Part shown: in pieces, positions 45,380 to 57,542 of the stretch
Layout: the number at the start of each line of letters is the position of its first letter
Position numbering within the stretch: the stretch's first letter is position 1
NCBI RefSeq assembly: GCF_000213175.1
Contig: NW_009799101.1
Location: 2,639,093-2,703,092 of the forward strand
Direction: 5' to 3'
Source: Neurospora tetrasperma FGSC 2508
Lineage: Eukaryota > Ascomycota > Sordariomycetes > Sordariales > Sordariaceae
Length of the DNA: 64,000 bases
Notes under the pieces: generated by a model
What the model saw: only the letters and a program-made list of their open reading frames with translations
Database searches by the model: none
What the model was told of the DNA's origin: nothing
Program-made: the position numbers and the translations under genes

Positions 45380-47749
45380 ATGTCGTCACTACGCATTCTT
45401 CTCATCGGCAGCGGCGGCCGCGAGCACGCCCTGGCTTGGAAGCTCAGCCAGTCGCCCAGCGTTGAGTCAATCATTGCGGTCCCCGGCAACGGTGGCACTG
45501 CCGGCCTCCCCAAGGTCACCAACAACAACACCGTCTCTGAGAACGACTTTGCTGGCCTTGTCGACCTCGCCAAGAAGGAGCGCATCAACCTCGTCGTCCC
45601 TGGTCCCGAGCAGCCACTTGTCGATGGCGTCGAGAACGTTTTCCGCGAAGTCGGTATCCCCGTCTTCGGCCCTTCCAAGGATGCCGCGCGCATGGAGGGT
45701 AGCAAGACCTTCTCCAAGGACTTCATGAAGAAGCACAACATTCCCACCGCCGCCTACGAGAACTTCTCCGACTTTGAAAAGGCCAGCGAATACCTCAAGA
45801 AGGTGGGCCACAACGTTGTCATCAAGGCCACCGGTTTGGCTGCTGGCAAGGGTGTCATCATCCCCGAGTCCCAGGAGGAAGCCCAGCAGGCTCTCAAGGA
45901 CATTATGCTGGATAGGCAGTTCGGCAATGCCGGCGATGAGGTTGTTATCGAGGAGTTCCTCACCGGTGACGAGCTCAGCATCCTCTCCTTCTGCGACGGT
46001 ACTACCATCAAGTCTCTGCCTGCTGCCCAGGATCACAAGCGCATTGGTGAGGGCGATACTGGCTTGAACACGGGCGGTATGGGATGCTATGCGCCCACCA
46101 AGATTGCCACCCCTGCTCTGCTTGCTCAGGTCGAGCGCGAGATCCTCCAGCCGACCGTTGACGGCATGCGCAAGGACGGCTTCCCCTTCAAGGGCTGCCT
46201 CTTCACCGGCTTGATGATTACCCCCAACGGCCCCAAGGTGCTCGAGTACAACGTCCGCTTTGGCGACCCCGAGACCCAGACCGTCCTTCCTCTGCTCAAG
46301 TCCGACCTCGCTGAGATTATGGTGGCCTGCTCAGGCCCCATTCCCCTCCTCAAGTATGTGCCCGTCGAGGTCGAGCAGAAGTTCAGCGCCACCGTGGTCG
46401 TTGCTGCCCCCGGGTACCCCAACTCCTACCCCAAGAACATTCCCATGCAGGTATCTACACCTCCTGCTGGTACCAACATCTTCCACGCAGGAACCAAGCT
46501 ATCTGGCGATTCCCTCGTTTCTTCCGGTGGTCGTGTTATTGCCGCCGAGGCTGTTGGCGAGACTCTGCGCGCCGCTGTCGACAAGGCTTACGAGGGCGTC
46601 AAGCTCATTAACTTCGACGGCATGTACTATCGCAAGGATATTGCTCACCGTGCTTTTCGCGACGAAAAGTCTTCGTCCGACAAGCTTACATATGCCCAAT
46701 CGGGTGTGAGCATTGATGCTGGTAATGAGCTTGTTGACCGCATCAAGGCTGCTGTCGCCACTACTCGCCGCCCCGGTGCTGATGCTATCATCGGTGGATT
46801 CGGTGGTGAGGTCGATCTTTCTCAAGCCGGCTACCCTTCGGCCCCCATCATTGTTGGCGCTATCGATGGCGTTGGCACCAAGCTCATTATCGCCCAGAAG
46901 ATGAACAAGCATGACACTGTTGGTATCGACCTGGTTGCTATGAACGTCAACGACTTGGTTGTTCAGGGTGCTGAACCGTTCATGTTCCTCGACTACTACG
47001 GCTGCAGCAGGCTCGACGTCTCGGTTGCCGCCGCTTTCGTCGAAGGTGTCGCTCAGGGGTGCAAGGACGCCGGCTGTGCGCTGGTCGGTGGAGAGACGGC
47101 TGAGATGCCTGATCTCTACACCGGCGATGACTATGATGCTGCTGGTGCTGCCATCGGTGTCATGAAGCCCACTCAGCGTCTTCCGAGGAAGGAGGCCATG
47201 GCCGAGGGCGATGTGCTCATCGCTCTTGCCTCTTCTGGTGTCCACTCGAACGGCTTCTCCCTTGTCCGCAAGGTTGTCGACAAGTGCGGCTTGTCCTACA
47301 CTGACAAGGCACCCTGGGACAGCTCTGCCTCCGTTGGTGAGAGCCTTCTCACCCCCACGCGCATCTACGTCAAGCCTCTGCTCAAGGTCCTCGCTCAGAC
47401 CGGCGAGGCAGTCAAGGGTATGGCGCATATTACCGGTGGTGGTTTGACTGAGAACGTCCCCCGCATGCTCCCCAAGCACCTGGCTGCCGAGATCGACGTC
47501 GCTACCTGGGAACACCCTCCTGTGTTCAAGTGGCTCAGAGAGTCTGTGGTCCCTACCGAGATGGCGAGAACGTTCAACAACGGTGTTGGTATGGTTTTGG
47601 CTGTCGCTCCTGAGGCTGCGGATGCTGTGGTCAAGGGCTTGGAGGCTGAGGGCGAGAAGGTCTACACCATTGGCAAGCTGGTCAACAGAGAGGGTGGCGA
47701 GAAGGGCGAGTGTTGTGTTCTGAAGAACTTGGAGAGCTGGGCTGCTTAA
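45380..47749 (+). CDS. ADE5,7: Bifunctional GAR synthetase / AIR synthetase (purine biosynthesis)
   Basis: Fused phosphoribosylamine-glycine ligase (PurD) and phosphoribosylformylglycinamidine cyclo-ligase (PurM), steps 2 and 5 of de novo IMP synthesis, cytosolic. One exon, 789 aa, the normal fungal size. GARS half: LLIGSGGREHALAWKL at residues 6-21; ATP-grasp GLAAGKGVIIP and VVIEEFLTGDELSILSF; NTGGMGCYAPT; EYNVRFGDPETQ. AIRS half from about 437: TYAQSGVSIDAGNELVDRIK; GAIDGVGTKL; VVQGAEPFMFLDYYGC; ALVGGETAEMPDLY; SSGVHSNGFSLVRK; HITGGGLTENVPRM; FNNGVGMVLAV. The start at 45380 (MSSLRILLIGSGGREH) follows the favourable context ACAATGTC. An in-frame ATG at 45326 would add 18 residues and is less likely. 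Confidence 0.97.
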   Translation: MSSLRILLIGSGGREHALAWKLSQSPSVESIIAVPGNGGTAGLPKVTNNNTVSENDFAGLVDLAKKERINLVVPGPEQPLVDGVENVFREVGIPVFGPSKDAARMEGSKTFSKDFMKKHNIPTAAYENFSDFEKASEYLKKVGHNVVIKATGLAAGKGVIIPESQEEAQQALKDIMLDRQFGNAGDEVVIEEFLTGDELSILSFCDGTTIKSLPAAQDHKRIGEGDTGLNTGGMGCYAPTKIATPALLAQVEREILQPTVDGMRKDGFPFKGCLFTGLMITPNGPKVLEYNVRFGDPETQTVLPLLKSDLAEIMVACSGPIPLLKYVPVEVEQKFSATVVVAAPGYPNSYPKNIPMQVSTPPAGTNIFHAGTKLSGDSLVSSGGRVIAAEAVGETLRAAVDKAYEGVKLINFDGMYYRKDIAHRAFRDEKSSSDKLTYAQSGVSIDAGNELVDRIKAAVATTRRPGADAIIGGFGGEVDLSQAGYPSAPIIVGAIDGVGTKLIIAQKMNKHDTVGIDLVAMNVNDLVVQGAEPFMFLDYYGCSRLDVSVAAAFVEGVAQGCKDAGCALVGGETAEMPDLYTGDDYDAAGAAIGVMKPTQRLPRKEAMAEGDVLIALASSGVHSNGFSLVRKVVDKCGLSYTDKAPWDSSASVGESLLTPTRIYVKPLLKVLAQTGEAVKGMAHITGGGLTENVPRMLPKHLAAEIDVATWEHPPVFKWLRESVVPTEMARTFNNGVGMVLAVAPEAADAVVKGLEAEGEKVYTIGKLVNREGGEKGECCVLKNLESWAA

Positions 47750-48064
47750 ATTCGGAAAAGGCGTAGATACCTGGTCACATAAGGATGGAGGGAAAATGGG
47801 TTTACAAAAAGGGTTCACGGTTGAGGTGTTGCGGGTTGGAACGGGTTAATGAACCGGATTAAGGATGTCTAGATGACAGGATTCAACTCTCTGAATACAG
47901 GGTAGCATGTCAATGCCAATGGCTTTTGTTTGATTTGATCTTGGGTATCCATGGAGCGCAGAATAGTGCTATGTGTTGTGAGAACAAGGTGAGTGCACCT
48001 TAATGGTTATGAACCCGTAGCATCCTCCTTTTCCAACCATAGAGTAACCTACAACCAGCCCTTC

Positions 48065-49365
48065 TCACATCTCCTTCTCAAAGGCATCATTCAAATACCC
48101 AACGAAGCTCTCCCTTAACCTCCCCGCCGCCAACGTCCCCACCGCCTCTAGCCCAATTCCACCTCTATTCAGCGCCACAAACGCCCTCCTATACCTCTGC
48201 AACTGCGGCAATCCCACCTTCTTTCCCGGCAACTCCACCTCCAACATCTCCTCCCCCTCTTCCTTAGTTCCACTCCTCGACAACCTCACTGTCCCACCTT
48301 CTCCCACCTCAGCTTGCTGCTCCAAAATCCTCTTGACGATATCCTGCGTCTCTTTTTCGAGGACATACAGATAATCGCCGCCGGGATCCTTATCGCGCTG
48401 CACCGTCGACTTGTTGGCCCGGATCAGCTTTTGTGGCTTGTTGACGATGACTTCATCCCAGATCTGATCAAATGTTGCTTTGGTATCGGTGGGCGTGTCA
48501 TCCCAGGTAATGATGAAAAGCGGGGAGTCCCAGCGGGACATGGGGTTGGGTTCCTCGTAGCGGAAGACGAGGTTTTCCCAGTTGGAGCGGGGCGTGTAGG
48601 GCTCTTGAAAATCGGTGGGGCTGAGGGTTACGTCTTCAAAGTCCGGGCCGGTGGATTCCTCTTCGAATTGTTTTTGTTGCCAGTTTTGGTGGGATTGTTG
48701 GTAAGTTTCGGGGTGGAGGTCGCCGGATTTTGGTGCTGCTCCTGCTGCTGCTGCTGTTGTTGTTGTTGTGGTTGAGGTTGAGATTGTTGTAGGCTCGTCC
48801 TTGGTCGTCCCGTTGCCTGCCTTCTGCTCCTCCTCCTGTTGCTCCTGCTGCTCCGACCTCCGTATCCTGGCCTCATTAACCCCCCTCGCCCTCGCCACCG
48901 GACACCCGATCTGTACAAGACCAAACGGCGTCTGTACGTTCTTGGCTTCGCAGTAGAGCTGGTACCGCCATCCCTTGATGTAGTTCAACGTGTCGAGAAT
49001 GACAATGTCCCTGGGAGACAACACGCGCTTAACAGCGCCGTAGAGCGCGGCGCGCGCATCCTTTTCGGAGGCATTGGCGGAGCGTACGTGCGCTGGTGTG
49101 TGCGCTGGGTCGAGGTCGTAGACGGACCGCGAAATGGACAGGCTTTGGTCGGAGATCAGGTGCAGGCGGAATTTGGGTGTCGAAGATGAGGAGGACTCGG
49201 CGGCGATGCGCTCGGTGAGGTAGTCGTAGAGTTGTGCGGCGCGCGTAGATTTGCCTGAGGTGGGTAGGCCGGTTATGAGGATGAGCTGGAGGACGGGGGG
49301 ATGGGATGGTTAGCGACGCGACGAAGAGCAGAAGAGGAATGAGCTGGTAGTGAACTTACCGGCAT
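48065..49365 (-). CDS. KTI12: Elongator-associated protein KTI12
   Basis: P-loop ATPase-like partner of Elongator, needed for wobble-uridine tRNA modification and named from killer-toxin insensitivity. Exon 1 is only ATG CCG (49365..49360). The intron (49359..49286) has GTAAGT, GCTAAC and CCAG. Exon 2 is 49285..48065. Total 408 aa. The splice creates the Walker A motif at the very N-terminus (LILITGLPTSGKSTRAAQLY, G8-T16). Further: ISDQSLSISRSVYDL; LYGAVKRVLSPRDIVILDTL; YIKGWRYQLYCEAKN; QIGCPVARARGVNEAR; then a low-complexity Glu/Gln/Thr/Ala insert, PYTPRSNWENLVFRYEEPNP and RWDSPLFIITWDD, and the C-terminal RYRRAFVALNR helix. Convergent with the GARS-AIRS gene, 315 bp apart. Confidence 0.94.
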
Positions 49366-52300
49366 GTTGATAGACTAATCATGGGACTCGTGGTGATTGG
49401 ATGAGTGACGTCTATAAACCTTCGGTACGTCGTGGAATAGTCGAGATGGTAATCGTCTTTGTGAAAAAGATGTTCGAAGATCCGTCATCGCGGGGTACCT
49501 ATGGGTTTGCGATTTCTCGATAGCAACTTTCGAGTCTGCCCCACCGAGCTGCTATCATACCTAGAGGTAGTGTAGTGCCATGTCTTGGCATATTTGGACT
49601 GCCAACATCCCTGGGATAGCTTTACTGTGGAGTGTATCAAATTTGTCTCTATTGCTTCATGGTTCACCAAGATTATTTGAAAATATTGGAAAGCCCAGCG
49701 AGTCAGCTGATTGAGAAAAAGAATCAATCCTAACAGACCAGTTGAAAGCACCCAGTCACTACGCTGGCCCCCTCTTCCGTGTCCGGTCCGGACCCCGGAC
49801 GAAACGGCGGAGATATGGGGCCGATTTTGTGGAGAACACCCGATCTTAACGTCGAAGTTGCATGAACAGGTTCTCAAAATACAAAAACCCGATTACAAAA
49901 ACGTTTGTAATTGGTAAGATGGGGAACAGGTAGGGAGTCCAAGCTCAATGCATATAAATTGCGGAGATGGATGGCAAGGAGACACAACATGGCAAGATCT
50001 GAGAGGCCGCTGCACTCTGCCTCAACCGATGCGGCGAGTTGCTCAATTACATTCGGACGAGCTGAACTACACCACGGCTGATCTACATACTCGGTTATCT
50101 TGCCGATCACGTCATATATTCTGTGGTGTCAAATGTGAAGTTTGTATAGTAACATCTCGATCATCAAGTCAACTTTGTGTTAGTGTAAACTCAAATTTTC
50201 AGTGGTTTGGAACTTGAGAAGCACCGTGACAAAATTCAGGGGACTTGGACAGAACATATTGCATGATAGGTCACAAGATGATGCTGATAAAGCAAAGCCT
50301 CGGTGAACTTTTTAAGATCACCAACATCAACCAAGGAGGTTGAAGGACCATCATGGTCCTTATCAATTACCGAGATGACTGATCTGTAGCGTCATACTGT
50401 GATTATCGAAACCGTCCACACCAGGGTAGATTAAGAGGGCGGATCAAAGGAACTGAATGAATTGTCAAGACTATCAAGTGGATCTTATTTTGACACTATC
50501 AGTTCTCTCTTGGTATATTTACAACGGACCGCAGACACCAATGGAGATAGAGTTGCAGCTACGGATTTACCTTCACACCATCTCCACTGAGTCTTTGGTA
50601 CCCTGCCCATCAAAGGGTAAGGTAACACTACATGGGTGGGTGTACAATCCCAAAAGTTGCCTGCAGGCCAAGCCTTCCAAATAGGCGCTCCAGGGGCTTT
50701 TGTATGACCGTAAGAACACCTAGGTAAGGCTTTTTGAGCCACTAATAACAATGATTGGTCAGAAGAAGCGAAAAATTGTCCGGAAAGAGAATGAATGGAA
50801 GCCTTACGCTCCAAAGGCGCATTTATATCACCTTGTGGGTATGGCTTATGGAAACACATAGGGCCCTTGTGGCTTCATTCCTCAGTGAACCACAAATCCA
50901 GCAATATGGGCAACGAATATGGTCGTCTGATGACGGTGTGTCTATTTCTCGGTTAGCCTCGGTGCTGCTTGAAGCTTGAGCACCCCGCCGTAGTCATGCT
51001 TCATGGTATTGTAGAATAATTGCTAAATGTTTCTAAGGCTTGCCATGGAGATTTGATCTTGGTTGACAAAGATAACGAATCCTTATAAGTAGGGTCCAGC
51101 TCACACCATGGCCCAGATGGTGTTGTGTAACAGCTGGCGTGCTGGTAAGGGTCTGGGTTCATTGTTCGTTTTTGGGGCAATGAGAGGAGAGCTCCCATAT
51201 CTCATATTGACTCGTGGAACACACTACTGATGCCCTAATGGGCTGGACAAGGGTTCAGAGACGGGAGGTAAGGCATATTCAACCTGAAATGGTCCAAGAT
51301 ATGCAATGACGGGACGGTTCCAGGTAAATTTAGCTCGATCTTGCAGATGACAGAGATCTAGAGTGTTGGTGAAACCATGCCGGAAAGGTCCCGCACATCA
51401 GTAACATTATCGACGGGGGGCGATGCTCAGCCCTTCAAGAAGAAATCCATAGGTAATTGTGAAGAGAACCTACTGGTTTGAAGAGAGATCCGGCTTTCCG
51501 TTGCGGGGGATCAGTCAACTGTAGATGCCCCTGATCCCGTCCCATAGTCTACTTGGTGTACCTGCACTGGACAAACAACAGAGTCACTGCCCACTGGCCG
51601 AACTGATTTATGCCAAGACCATCAAGCGGGTCCTTGTGGCTCAAGTGGGTCAATATTGCTCTCGCACAGGTAGCCCAAATAGGAAAGGGTAGTCGAGACA
51701 CAGCCAATGAAGTGACTTTGGCTTTCGACAACATCACTGCAGCTTCAACTTCACTCCCCCAACTTCACCAACTTTACACTCACCAATCGAGCAGCCATGC
51801 TATCATCTCTCGCCACGACTCTCACGGCGGATTGGTTTGACCCTGACCGAAGATATCAGCGTAAAATGATACCGTACCAGTCCGGCATGTCATGAGTCCA
51901 GTACGGAACTCACTCATCGCCTACGGGGGCGTTCGCGGATGAGACTTGTAGCCATGTCTTGCTCTCTTTTCGACTTTATCAACCTGCCATCATCCTGACC
52001 TTCCATGTTCCTGCCAAGTCTTCGGTGAGGCTGTGCGTATTGTTACTGAGCAGGCAAGGCAAACCAGCCCAGCGATTGTCTTTTCACGTCTTCCACGCCT
52101 CTACCTAGAGCACCACTCACAGACAGCCGTCACCCTCGCCCCTGTCACCTCCCATCTGAGCATCGCCATAGCCATAGCCCTACGCACAACCGATCGGACG
52201 GACATGCTTAGGCTCGGCATGGCTCATCATACCGGCAGCATCACCAAACCTATGTAAAAGGTCGCCAGTCTTCAGACAAGACTTCTCATTGAACATATCG

Positions 52301-52691
52301 TTCTTCGAGACCTCCTTCAAAGCTCGCTTTGACTTATCAAGTAAAGTTTGGCCTGCCCGTTGACCGGATCCCTTCTTGCATCGGCAGGTCCGTCTTGTCC
52401 CACCTTATTCGACAAGCAGCGAACCAGGACGAGTGGCTCGACATAGCGACCTTCCTCTTTGATATAGACCACATCCAATCTTCAGTACGCCTACTCGAAC
52501 GCCTACTGCTTTCGACCAACTGTACAGGACATCGTACCTTACCAGATTCGGACACAACCGTGGCGTCGAGCTGCCTCTGGCTACTGCAACCATTTCCGCC
52601 CTACGCCAGCTGAACACCAAGGCCCAGGCCTATTCGTCACTTTATTGATCAAACCCACTGAACTCGGTGCGGCCCTTCGATAGTTGTGACC
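49366..52691. other. Gene-poor 3.3 kb interval between divergent genes
   Basis: Upstream DNA of both KTI12 and the Zn2Cys6 factor. I see no coding region with domains, splice structure or consistent codon use, and no RIP signature. Length suggests a long promoter or leader for the transcription factor, or an unrecognised non-coding RNA; neither is shown. Confidence 0.5.
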
Positions 52692-55013
52692 ATGGTGTTC
52701 TGCGGGAAGCCAAGCAAAGGGTGCTCTGTGTGCCGGAAACGTAAGATTCGGGTAAGTCACCACATCTGGTAGCTCCTTCACACCATATCCTTTATCCATA
52801 TTCCCGGGTCAGAACCATATATACCCAAGAGAGACCTCCGCCCCCACTCCTCCCAGCGGATGAGCAGCCAGATATTTGGAGGCGGCGCTCTAAGACATGC
52901 CCCGCAACTCTCTCATCCCATATTATTCGTCATGCCTGCCCTCTAGCTTGCTTTGATTTCATATGCAATGCGCATGTACAGAATATATTGGTTGACATGC
53001 ATCTAGTGCGATCAGAGAGTACCGGGCTGTGGCCAGTGTCAGAAGCGAAAAGAGGAGTGCCCTGGGTACAGAAACCTTGTCGATCTGATGTTCCGAGATG
53101 AGAGTGATCATGTTCGGAACAAAGCCGAGGAAAAGGCTCGAAGACGGCGTCGTCTCTCTGTTAAGACGCCCAGTTCTCCCAGTGATCCGAGATGCTCAAT
53201 AACACCAGAACGCCGACAAACATCACCATCGTCACTCGTTCCAAGTCCCCAGAGGCCCATGAGCTCGACACCTGAAGCTGCTTGGTCGGACGATGACGAC
53301 AGTATACCGATGTCGCCCGATTCGGGAAGCTGGCCAGTTACCCCGCCAGTTGCCCTCTTGTATGACCTTTCCCCAAGTTGTCGACAGCAAGGCATTGCCT
53401 ATTTCTTCTCACGATATGTATCTGTCGAAGAGACGACATGTCACCACAACTTCAGTTTCGTCTTTGACATATGGAAGCCCACATCGATGGCCCACGACCG
53501 GCATGTTGACGGCGTCCTTGCCAGTATGACTGCCGTGGGATTGGTTGGTCTCGCAGGCGTCACTCGCTCGCCAGATATGATGGAAGCCGCTTGGAAATCT
53601 TACGGGACCGCTCTTCGATTAACAAATCACGCTCTGGAGACACCTATCGAAGCTGTCAAAGACACTACGATGCTCTCGGTGCTTATTCTTGGCCTTTTTG
53701 AGCTGATAGCCGAGCATCCATCCCACATGCGGACTGTTGAAGCTTTCCAAGAACACGTTAACGGCGCAGTAGCTCTTGCAAAACTTCGAGGACCCGCGCA
53801 GTTTGAAACAAAAGGAGGGGTCAAAATGTTCTCGATGCTTTGCCAACGGGTTGTGTTGAGCTGTTTGCAGTCGAGAGAGCCCATGCCAATGCCGCAACCA
53901 CTGATTGACTTATGGCATGCAATGCCTCAACCAATTCAACTGAAGGGCTTCGGATGCCTTACGCTCTCGGCGCTACCACTCATGCACAACTTCTTGCAAG
54001 TGCGTGCCGACATCCTGAATGGGGCCCTGGTAGACTCAGATAACATCCTAGCGCATCTTTTCAGCATTGATGAGCGATTTGAACAACTGTCGGCCCAATT
54101 CTCTCCAGATCTACCGTACAAAACCTTCCGACTGACGAGACACCATCCAGCGGTGCTGAATGGAGTCTGCAATGTCTACTCCACACTATGGGATACTACG
54201 CTGTGGAACAGTCTCCGTATGCTCAGGATGGTTTTGTTGGAGACGATCATCTGTGAGATCCAACAGCTTTCACGGAGACTCTGCCTAAAGCCAACATCCG
54301 GTCCTTATGCAGACCAGTTCAAAGGCGCAAAGCGCAAGTTGAAGGAAATCCTGGAGGCGATATGCGGCAGTGTACCCCAATTGCTTGGGCTCGTGGATCC
54401 CGCAGACGGTAGTGTCGACAATCCATGTTCAACGCCAATATCGAGTGTCGAAGTCCGCGAAACCCCCAGCCCACCAACATCCCCATCAGCCCGGTCATCC
54501 GATTCCGGCGGCAGCAGCCAGAGTCCCATGGACCCGGCTAGGGCTCAATGCGCGAGCCTCACCATCCTTCACCCGGTAACACCCGCTTCAACAGACGCAG
54601 AAGAGGAGGCTAGCCGCTTTGTGCTTTTAGTATCAGCGACGAGCCCGGTGGTCTGGCCCTTATACATGGTCGGGATGTCATCGGTATGTAACGGGCAGGT
54701 GAAGAGCTACGTTGTGGGCAGGCTACGCACACTTTATATGGAGACGGGTGTCAAGCAAGCAGATGCCGTGGCCAACCTGCTTGAAGAACATGAGATCGCC
54801 GATGGGGAGGAGGATAGAAATGAGAATAGGGCAGAAGAACATGCGCAATGGTTGCCAGGACTGGGAATAGGACGGGATTGGATGAGTACGGGTCGAATGG
54901 AGGAAACACCGCTGTATTTGAGGGTGGTGCAGCAACAACATGAGCTGTTCCATCTTGGTGGGCCGGTAATGATGGAGGATGGGAAAGGAATGATTGATCC
55001 CCAGCTGATGTGA
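52692..55013 (+). CDS. Zn2Cys6 (Gal4-type) fungal transcription factor
   Basis: Nuclear DNA-binding regulator with unknown target. Exons 52692..52751 and 53007..55013, 688 aa. The 255 bp intron (GTAAGT...CTAG) splits the zinc cluster after residue 20. Splicing restores C-X2-C-X6-C-X6-C-X2-C-X6-C (CSVCRKRKIR joined to CDQRVPGCGQCQKRKEEC; Cys 11, 14, 21, 28, 31, 38). A Lys/Arg-rich linker follows (KAEEKARRRRR), then a Ser/Pro region. From about 120 to the end it is an all-helical fungal-specific regulatory domain (AIYFFSRYVS-like GIAYFFSRYVSVEE; LLYDLSP; VLASMTAVGLVGLAGVTRSP). The layout matches the fungal C6 factors with an Fungal_trans_2-type middle region. No cluster neighbours point to a pathway. 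The start, in context GACCATGG, places the Cys cluster at the N-terminus as is typical. Confidence 0.9.
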
Positions 55014-55763
55014 CATTTGGAGATATGCAAACTTGGATGCAAAGGTACAACACGGATTGAAGAAATTAGATAGCAATCCAACACTGGTTTGGTTGTTAGC
55101 TCGAGACCTCGAGTCAAATTCATAAGGCGTTTTAATTTCACATCTTTCAGTTCGGTTTCTTTCCATGATCAAAGCGCCTTCTTACCCTGAATATGCTATT
55201 CCGAAACTTTGTATGCTCGGATTGAATCCTTGCAATACGCTTCTGAACCGTACCTAGCCGTTAATCTGATTTTAATGAGGTTTGAAATGATTCGGACTAG
55301 ATTATGTCCAGTATATCAGGAATACTTACTTAGCTAACAAACAAACCAGAATTGTCTAGGTTGGCTGGACACTCGGTCAAAGGAATAGGTCGAAGTGTCC
55401 AAGGACCAAACCGCACCGTCGACAGGTCAAGACGACAAGGAAAGCAACATCAACATAGCAAAAGACCAAACAAAGGTACAAACTCAACAGCAAAGATACC
55501 AACGACATGGAAGAGTATGGAAGGACTATGGATGGCCTGATGGAGTATCGGTTTACTGGTGCGCAATTCTCTCCCCAAAGGTATCATATATTCGTTGCAA
55601 TGTTTTTGTCTTTATCAACGCCTAATGTAAACAAGCCGAAACCAAGCAATTTATGCTTATGACTACTTTTCCATGAGTACCAACGTGCCCAACCAAACTC
55701 CAAAAGTTGCTATAATGTGCACAAAACAAACTGACATATCAACCCAAACTACTTTCAAAAAAA
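55014..55763. other. Convergent intergenic: TF and cyp10 3' flanks
   Basis: 750 bp between two gene ends. Only 3' UTR and terminator functions are expected. No coding region is supported. Confidence 0.5.
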
Positions 55764-57542
55764 TCACCATCCATCGAAATTCCCAAACCCTCCCATCTTG
55801 GCCTTTTTCCTCACGGGTTCTTCCCACGTATCAACCTCTTCCTCTTCTGCTTTCCTCGTCGTTGTCGTTGTCGTCGTAGCAGCCTTCTTCACAGCCCCCA
55901 CATCCAGATACTTGCCCACTTTGGGTCCCCCTCCCCCTTCTCCCATCCCTTGTCCCTCCATTGTCCCATCAGCTCTTATCCTCTTCCCCGTCCACGTTGT
56001 CCGATCATCCTCTGTGCCTCCCTGTCTCGCCACCTCCCGTTTCCTTTCCTCCTCCCCTTCCTTCTCTTTCTTCTCCTTCATCCACTCCGCAAACGGATCA
56101 ATTAGGATGATTATATCCTTAATCACAATTTTGTTCAACGGTCGATCCGATCCATCGGTAGCCACATTCTCCATGGCCGTCAGCGTCGTGTCTTGCCCCT
56201 CGATCACTTTGGCAAAGATGGTGTGTTTCCTGTCCAGGTGGGAGGCGGGGCGGTAGGTGATGAAGAACTGGGACGAGTTTGTGTTTTTGCCCTTGTTGGC
56301 CATGGATACGATTCCGCGGGCGGAATGCGTGTTGGGCCCTTCGAATTCATCCTCGAAATTCTTGCCCCAGATGGAACTACCGCCCCGGCCGGTGCCGGAG
56401 GGGTCGCCGCCCTGGATCATAAAGTTGCGGATGGAACGGTGGAAGGCGACGTCGCGGTAGTAGCCCTTTTCAGAGAGGCGGAGGAAGTTCCAGACGGCTT
56501 TGGGGGCGAATTCGGGGAGGAATTCGAGGGTGAGCGGGCCCAGATTGGTTTCCATGCGGACGTAGCCTTTGTTCTTGATGCGGTGGGAGGGTTTGAGGAG
56601 GTATTGCTCGTCGGATAAGAGGGCGAGGGAGCCGGAGGTGGAGGGGGTCAGACCGGTCGAGGTGAAGGATGCGGCGGTTAGGCCGGTTGTGTAGGTCGCT
56701 GCGTTGGCGGGGCGTTTGCGCTCTTGGATTAGGGATTGGCCGCGGGCGATGGCTGTTTTGTTATTGTTGGTGGAAGTGGTGGTAAGGGCTTGGGTGAGAC
56801 GGTTGACGTCGGCGCCGCCGGCTTGTCGGGCTGCGCGGGCGCGCTCGACGGCTTCCTTGGCGCGGAGCACCTTCTCGCCTACGCGGCCGAGGGCTTCGAT
56901 GTTGACGCTGCCGCCCTTGCGCTCTTCTTCCTGTTCTTTGGTGAGAATGGCGTCCTGGCCGTCTTGGAGGTATTTGAACTGGCTGAGGTCGCGGCTGGCG
57001 GAGACGTTCTGGGGATCTTGGAGGGTGATGATGTCCCTGCGGCCGAACTCTTCATCGTCGACTAGGTCGCGCCACATCTTGGGCTTGATGTTCATGCGCT
57101 CGACAGTTTCCCAGGCAAAGACGTTCGCGTAAGAGCCATGGCGAATGGCGACAATGTGGGTGTTGTCGGTGAAGACCTTGAAGGTGACGGGATCGATCAG
57201 GTCGCCCTTGTTCTCGTCCGAGTCGGTGGTGTCGCCATTGCGGGCAAAGTTGAGCTTGATCAGATCCTTGGCGGAGAGCGGCTCGCCGGTGACGGGATTC
57301 GTCTTGTGTTTTTCGAGCCATGAGCCGATGACTTCGACGTCGAAGATGGTGCCGTCGGGGGTGCAGACGGGGTTCTTGAAGGGTTGGAGACTAGCGGCGC
57401 AGAAGTTGAAGGGAAGTTTCTTGAAGTTGGCACCGCGCCGCTGGGCACGCGCACCGGCATTGGCGCCGGTACTGGCGCCGTACGCGTCCGAGGACGACCA
57501 CTCGGAGTGGGTGATGTATAGTTTATCTGTTCCTTTGCCCAT
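55764..57542 (-). CDS. cyp10: U-box / cyclophilin-type peptidyl-prolyl isomerase (PPIL2-like, Cyp10)
   Basis: Nuclear cyclophilin with a U-box (RING-like E3) domain, family PPIL2, associated with the spliceosome in other eukaryotes. Intronless, 592 aa. N-terminus MGKGTDKLYITHSEWSSSDA is the family signature. U-box at about 40-115 (FNFCAASLQPFKNPVCTPDG; IFDVEVIGSWLEKHKTNPVT). The middle is a coiled, Ala/Arg/Glu-rich linker. The cyclophilin fold spans about 320-480: GYVRMETNLGPLTLEFLPE, AFHRSIRNFMIQGGDPSGTG (catalytic Arg and FMIQGGD), NSSQFFITYRPASHLDRKHT, and IFAKVIEGQD. The tail is charged and ends MGGFGNFDGW. The ATG at 57542 gives the family N-terminus, so the start is secure. Confidence 0.96.
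   Translation of the reverse strand: MGKGTDKLYITHSEWSSSDAYGASTGANAGARAQRRGANFKKLPFNFCAASLQPFKNPVCTPDGTIFDVEVIGSWLEKHKTNPVTGEPLSAKDLIKLNFARNGDTTDSDENKGDLIDPVTFKVFTDNTHIVAIRHGSYANVFAWETVERMNIKPKMWRDLVDDEEFGRRDIITLQDPQNVSASRDLSQFKYLQDGQDAILTKEQEEERKGGSVNIEALGRVGEKVLRAKEAVERARAARQAGGADVNRLTQALTTTSTNNNKTAIARGQSLIQERKRPANAATYTTGLTAASFTSTGLTPSTSGSLALLSDEQYLLKPSHRIKNKGYVRMETNLGPLTLEFLPEFAPKAVWNFLRLSEKGYYRDVAFHRSIRNFMIQGGDPSGTGRGGSSIWGKNFEDEFEGPNTHSARGIVSMANKGKNTNSSQFFITYRPASHLDRKHTIFAKVIEGQDTTLTAMENVATDGSDRPLNKIVIKDIIILIDPFAEWMKEKKEKEGEEERKREVARQGGTEDDRTTWTGKRIRADGTMEGQGMGEGGGGPKVGKYLDVGAVKKAATTTTTTTRKAEEEEVDTWEEPVRKKAKMGGFGNFDGW

Noticed and set aside
46499-47818. Minus-strand open frame of 439 codons
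   Set aside because: Antisense to the AIRS half of ADE5,7; no domain, and the composition is a mirror of the real codons.
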